A stretch of 64,000 bases of DNA, from the NCBI RefSeq assembly GCF_002899945.2, contig NZ_PPEG02000002.1:434001-498000 (forward strand). The letters are read 5' to 3'. The position numbers and the translations under genes are program-made. Of this stretch, positions 62,529 through 64,000 are shown in pieces. The notes below the pieces were generated by a model. That model was not told the origin of the DNA and made no database searches. It saw only the letters and a list, made by a program, of their open reading frames with translations. The stretch is from Chryseobacterium viscerum (lineage in GTDB: Bacteria; Bacteroidota; Bacteroidia; Flavobacteriales; Weeksellaceae). The stretch's first letter is position 1; every line of letters begins with the position of its first letter.

Positions 62529-63243
62529 TCAAACCAACATTACAGAAAATTTTGAACCCTTATACTATCCGAAATCTGCCCTTGTGTTCTATGAAACCAA
62601 CAAAACCAATGCAGACGGATATGTGGAACATTTTGACATGGACAAAAACGGTAATCTCATTAATGCCCATCCACTCACCGTAAGGGAAGCCAATCTCTTG
62701 GCAAAGTCTTTAAAAATAACGGAGGAAAAACAGTCTTTCCTTAAATCTCAGGGAGTGATGAGCAGTTATATTTTACAGGTTGACCCCATCCATAATGGTG
62801 TGGTCATTTGGTATACCAAAGCCATGAAGCGGGAAATGTTCTTTGCCGAAAAATTGGAAATCCCTAATGGAAAGGCAAATGTTCCTCCAATGTTATGGGT
62901 TGCCAATCGCAACAGACTTTTTGTGTATGCTCTTACTACCAATTCCAGACCCACAGAAAAAACAGTTCTTTATCATGCTCCATTCTTTAATGTATATAAT
63001 GATGGGGCAGTTTGTATGGGATCGGTAGATGTCAGGATAAAGAAAACAGCATCACTCGACGAATTTACCTCCGCATGGGAAAACTATTTCTTCAATTCCT
63101 ATTTCAGCCACCTGATGGCAGACCACAATCCTGTCAATGGAAATTGTGTAAGCCTTTGGAAAAAACTCGTCAATACCGATGAGCCGTTTCCGAAAGATAT
63201 ACTCTTAACCAACAACCAAACCCTTAAAAACCTATTGCCATGA
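62521..63243 (+). CDS. PRTRC system protein B
   Basis: 240 residues. Segments fit the protein B family: YYPKSALVFYETNKTNADGY, then LINAHPLTVREANLLAKSLK, then VVIWYTKAMKREMFFAEKLE, and near the end WENYFFNSYFSHLM. It is beta-rich in the first half. It overlaps its neighbours on both sides (8 and 4 bases), so it is coupled with the ThiF gene. Function unknown; its constant pairing with the E1-like ThiF protein suggests it could be a substrate or partner (inference). Confidence 0.8.
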   Translation: MNNQTNITENFEPLYYPKSALVFYETNKTNADGYVEHFDMDKNGNLINAHPLTVREANLLAKSLKITEEKQSFLKSQGVMSSYILQVDPIHNGVVIWYTKAMKREMFFAEKLEIPNGKANVPPMLWVANRNRLFVYALTTNSRPTEKTVLYHAPFFNVYNDGAVCMGSVDVRIKKTASLDEFTSAWENYFFNSYFSHLMADHNPVNGNCVSLWKKLVNTDEPFPKDILLTNNQTLKNLLP

Positions 63244-64000
63244 TCACTATAGAAAATGGGATACTCCCTACAGAAAAAACAAGAGTCCACTTTACGGATA
63301 ATTACCTGATCAACCCTACCAACCCGATTGAAATAAATCTTTTCGGAGCTGGTGGTACAGGATCAAAGGTGTTAACGGCACTTATGGAAATGAACCACAG
63401 CTTAATTGAATTGGGACACGCAGGGCTGTTTGTCCGGTTATGGGACGATGATATTGTGACACAGGCTAATTTAGGAAGACAGCGTTTTGCAGACTGTGAA
63501 GTGGGTTTGTATAAATCAGTTGCCATAATTAACCGAGCCAATCGATTTTCCGGAACCAATTGGAAGGCTGAAACCGCTAAATTTGAAAGAACTCCTTTAG
63601 GGAAACTGCCCGAACACGCATCTGCCACGCTGTTTATTTCGTGTGTGGACAGTGTAAAATCACGTTTTGAAATCGCTGAAATGCTCAAAGAACTCGGTAA
63701 TGACAGGTTCAACCGTCATAAAGTAAAGTATGTAATGGACTATGGAAACGGCAAAGATTTTGGTCAGGTTCTTCTTTCAACGATCGGAAATATTCACCAG
63801 CCCAATTCCGAGAAATACGAGACAGTATCAAATCTGCTTTTTATTACCGAAGAATTTGGCGACCTGCTCAGAGAGTCCGAAAGCGACGACGACACACCGA
63901 GCTGTTCACTTGCCGAAGCACTTGAAAAGCAGGATTTATATATCAATGCTACACTGGCACAAATGGGATGTTCCTTACTCTGGAATTTATTCCGCAACGG
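63240..64000 (+). CDS. PRTRC system ThiF/E1-like protein (3' end outside window)
   Basis: At least 253 residues. The adenylation-domain nucleotide motif is INLFGAGGTGSKVLTALMEM. LWDDDIVTQANLGRQRF supplies the conserved Asp and the NLGRQ Arg that contact ATP. TLFISCVDSVKSRFEIAEML follows, as in ThiF/MoeB/E1 proteins. CSLAEALEKQDLYINATLAQ holds a Cys before a helix, as in the relatives. E1-like enzymes adenylate the C-terminus of a ubiquitin-like or other small protein; the PRTRC substrate is not known. The frame is open at the window end. Confidence 0.88.
   Translation, partial: MITIENGILPTEKTRVHFTDNYLINPTNPIEINLFGAGGTGSKVLTALMEMNHSLIELGHAGLFVRLWDDDIVTQANLGRQRFADCEVGLYKSVAIINRANRFSGTNWKAETAKFERTPLGKLPEHASATLFISCVDSVKSRFEIAEMLKELGNDRFNRHKVKYVMDYGNGKDFGQVLLSTIGNIHQPNSEKYETVSNLLFITEEFGDLLRESESDDDTPSCSLAEALEKQDLYINATLAQMGCSLLWNLFRN

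Larger units (their letters stand above)
39327..64000. mobile_element. Putative integrative element/island (left end near 39.3 kb, right end outside window)
   Basis: This span begins with a CTnDOT-like integrase beside a truncated chromosomal gene and carries an Rhs toxin locus, an IS110 element, and an ssb-DUF932-PRTRC plasmid/ICE-type block. Conjugation genes are not seen in the window. It is not certain that the Rhs locus and PRTRC block belong to one element. The left boundary is inferred only from the gene truncation. Confidence 0.5.

Noticed and set aside
1..64000. tRNA, rRNA or tmRNA genes, including a tRNA attachment site for the integrase
   Set aside because: No cloverleaf or conserved rRNA stretch was recognised; the element borders a truncated protein gene instead.

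Overview
The window looks like a chromosomal segment of a flavobacterium, most likely Chryseobacterium or a close Weeksellaceae relative. Evidence: low GC, a SusC/SusD pair, a type IX secretion (T9SS) C-terminal sorting domain, Bacteroidota TAnnTTTG promoter boxes, flavobacterial VGINT-type secreted proteins and a CTnDOT-like integrase. The genus is inferred from general family knowledge; no search was run.

Layout. (1) 1-13 kb: core and household genes. A GH3 beta-glucosidase tail, secreted hypotheticals, dihydrolipoyl dehydrogenase, a patatin phospholipase, a large SPFH/flotillin-like protein, an ABC ATPase, and a LytS/LytTR-type two-component pair. (2) 13-21 kb: an acyltransferase, a secreted serine hydrolase and a small lipoprotein bracketed by two inverted ~180-bp copies of an intergenic repeat, then a SusD/SusC operon. 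(3) 21.6-36.4 kb: small enzymes paired with their own regulators. It includes a translationally coupled TetR-MFS-Ogt-AlkA operon behind a perfect 24-bp palindrome, a nearby AlkX/YcaQ-type crosslink glycosylase, a divergent LysR/hydrolase/oxidoreductase locus, an AraC-SDR pair, and a Crp-like regulator and SDR that share an identical 18-bp operator. (4) 36.4-39.3 kb: secreted proteins, ending in a truncated S41 peptidase.

(5) 39.5-64 kb: an apparent integrative element or island, beginning with a tyrosine integrase beside the truncated peptidase. Its first part (41-55 kb, all minus strand) is an Rhs polymorphic-toxin locus. A T9SS-sorted leader protein is followed by a large YD-repeat protein and an Rhs protein with a nuclease-like tip, and then by immunity-like genes. 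One displaced Rhs tip and one decayed remnant begin at the same codon of the Rhs core. The leader gene is split by an IS110-family element whose excision can be reconstructed to the base. The second part (55.8-64 kb, plus strand) is a plasmid/ICE-type run: ssb, DUF932 protein, small unknown genes, then the PRTRC cassette (E, C, an F-position protein, B, ThiF) running off the window end.

Themes: alkylation-damage defence by export, direct reversal and excision; contact-dependent toxin diversification by cassette swapping; and a PRTRC-bearing mobile backbone. No rRNA, tRNA or CRISPR array was seen.
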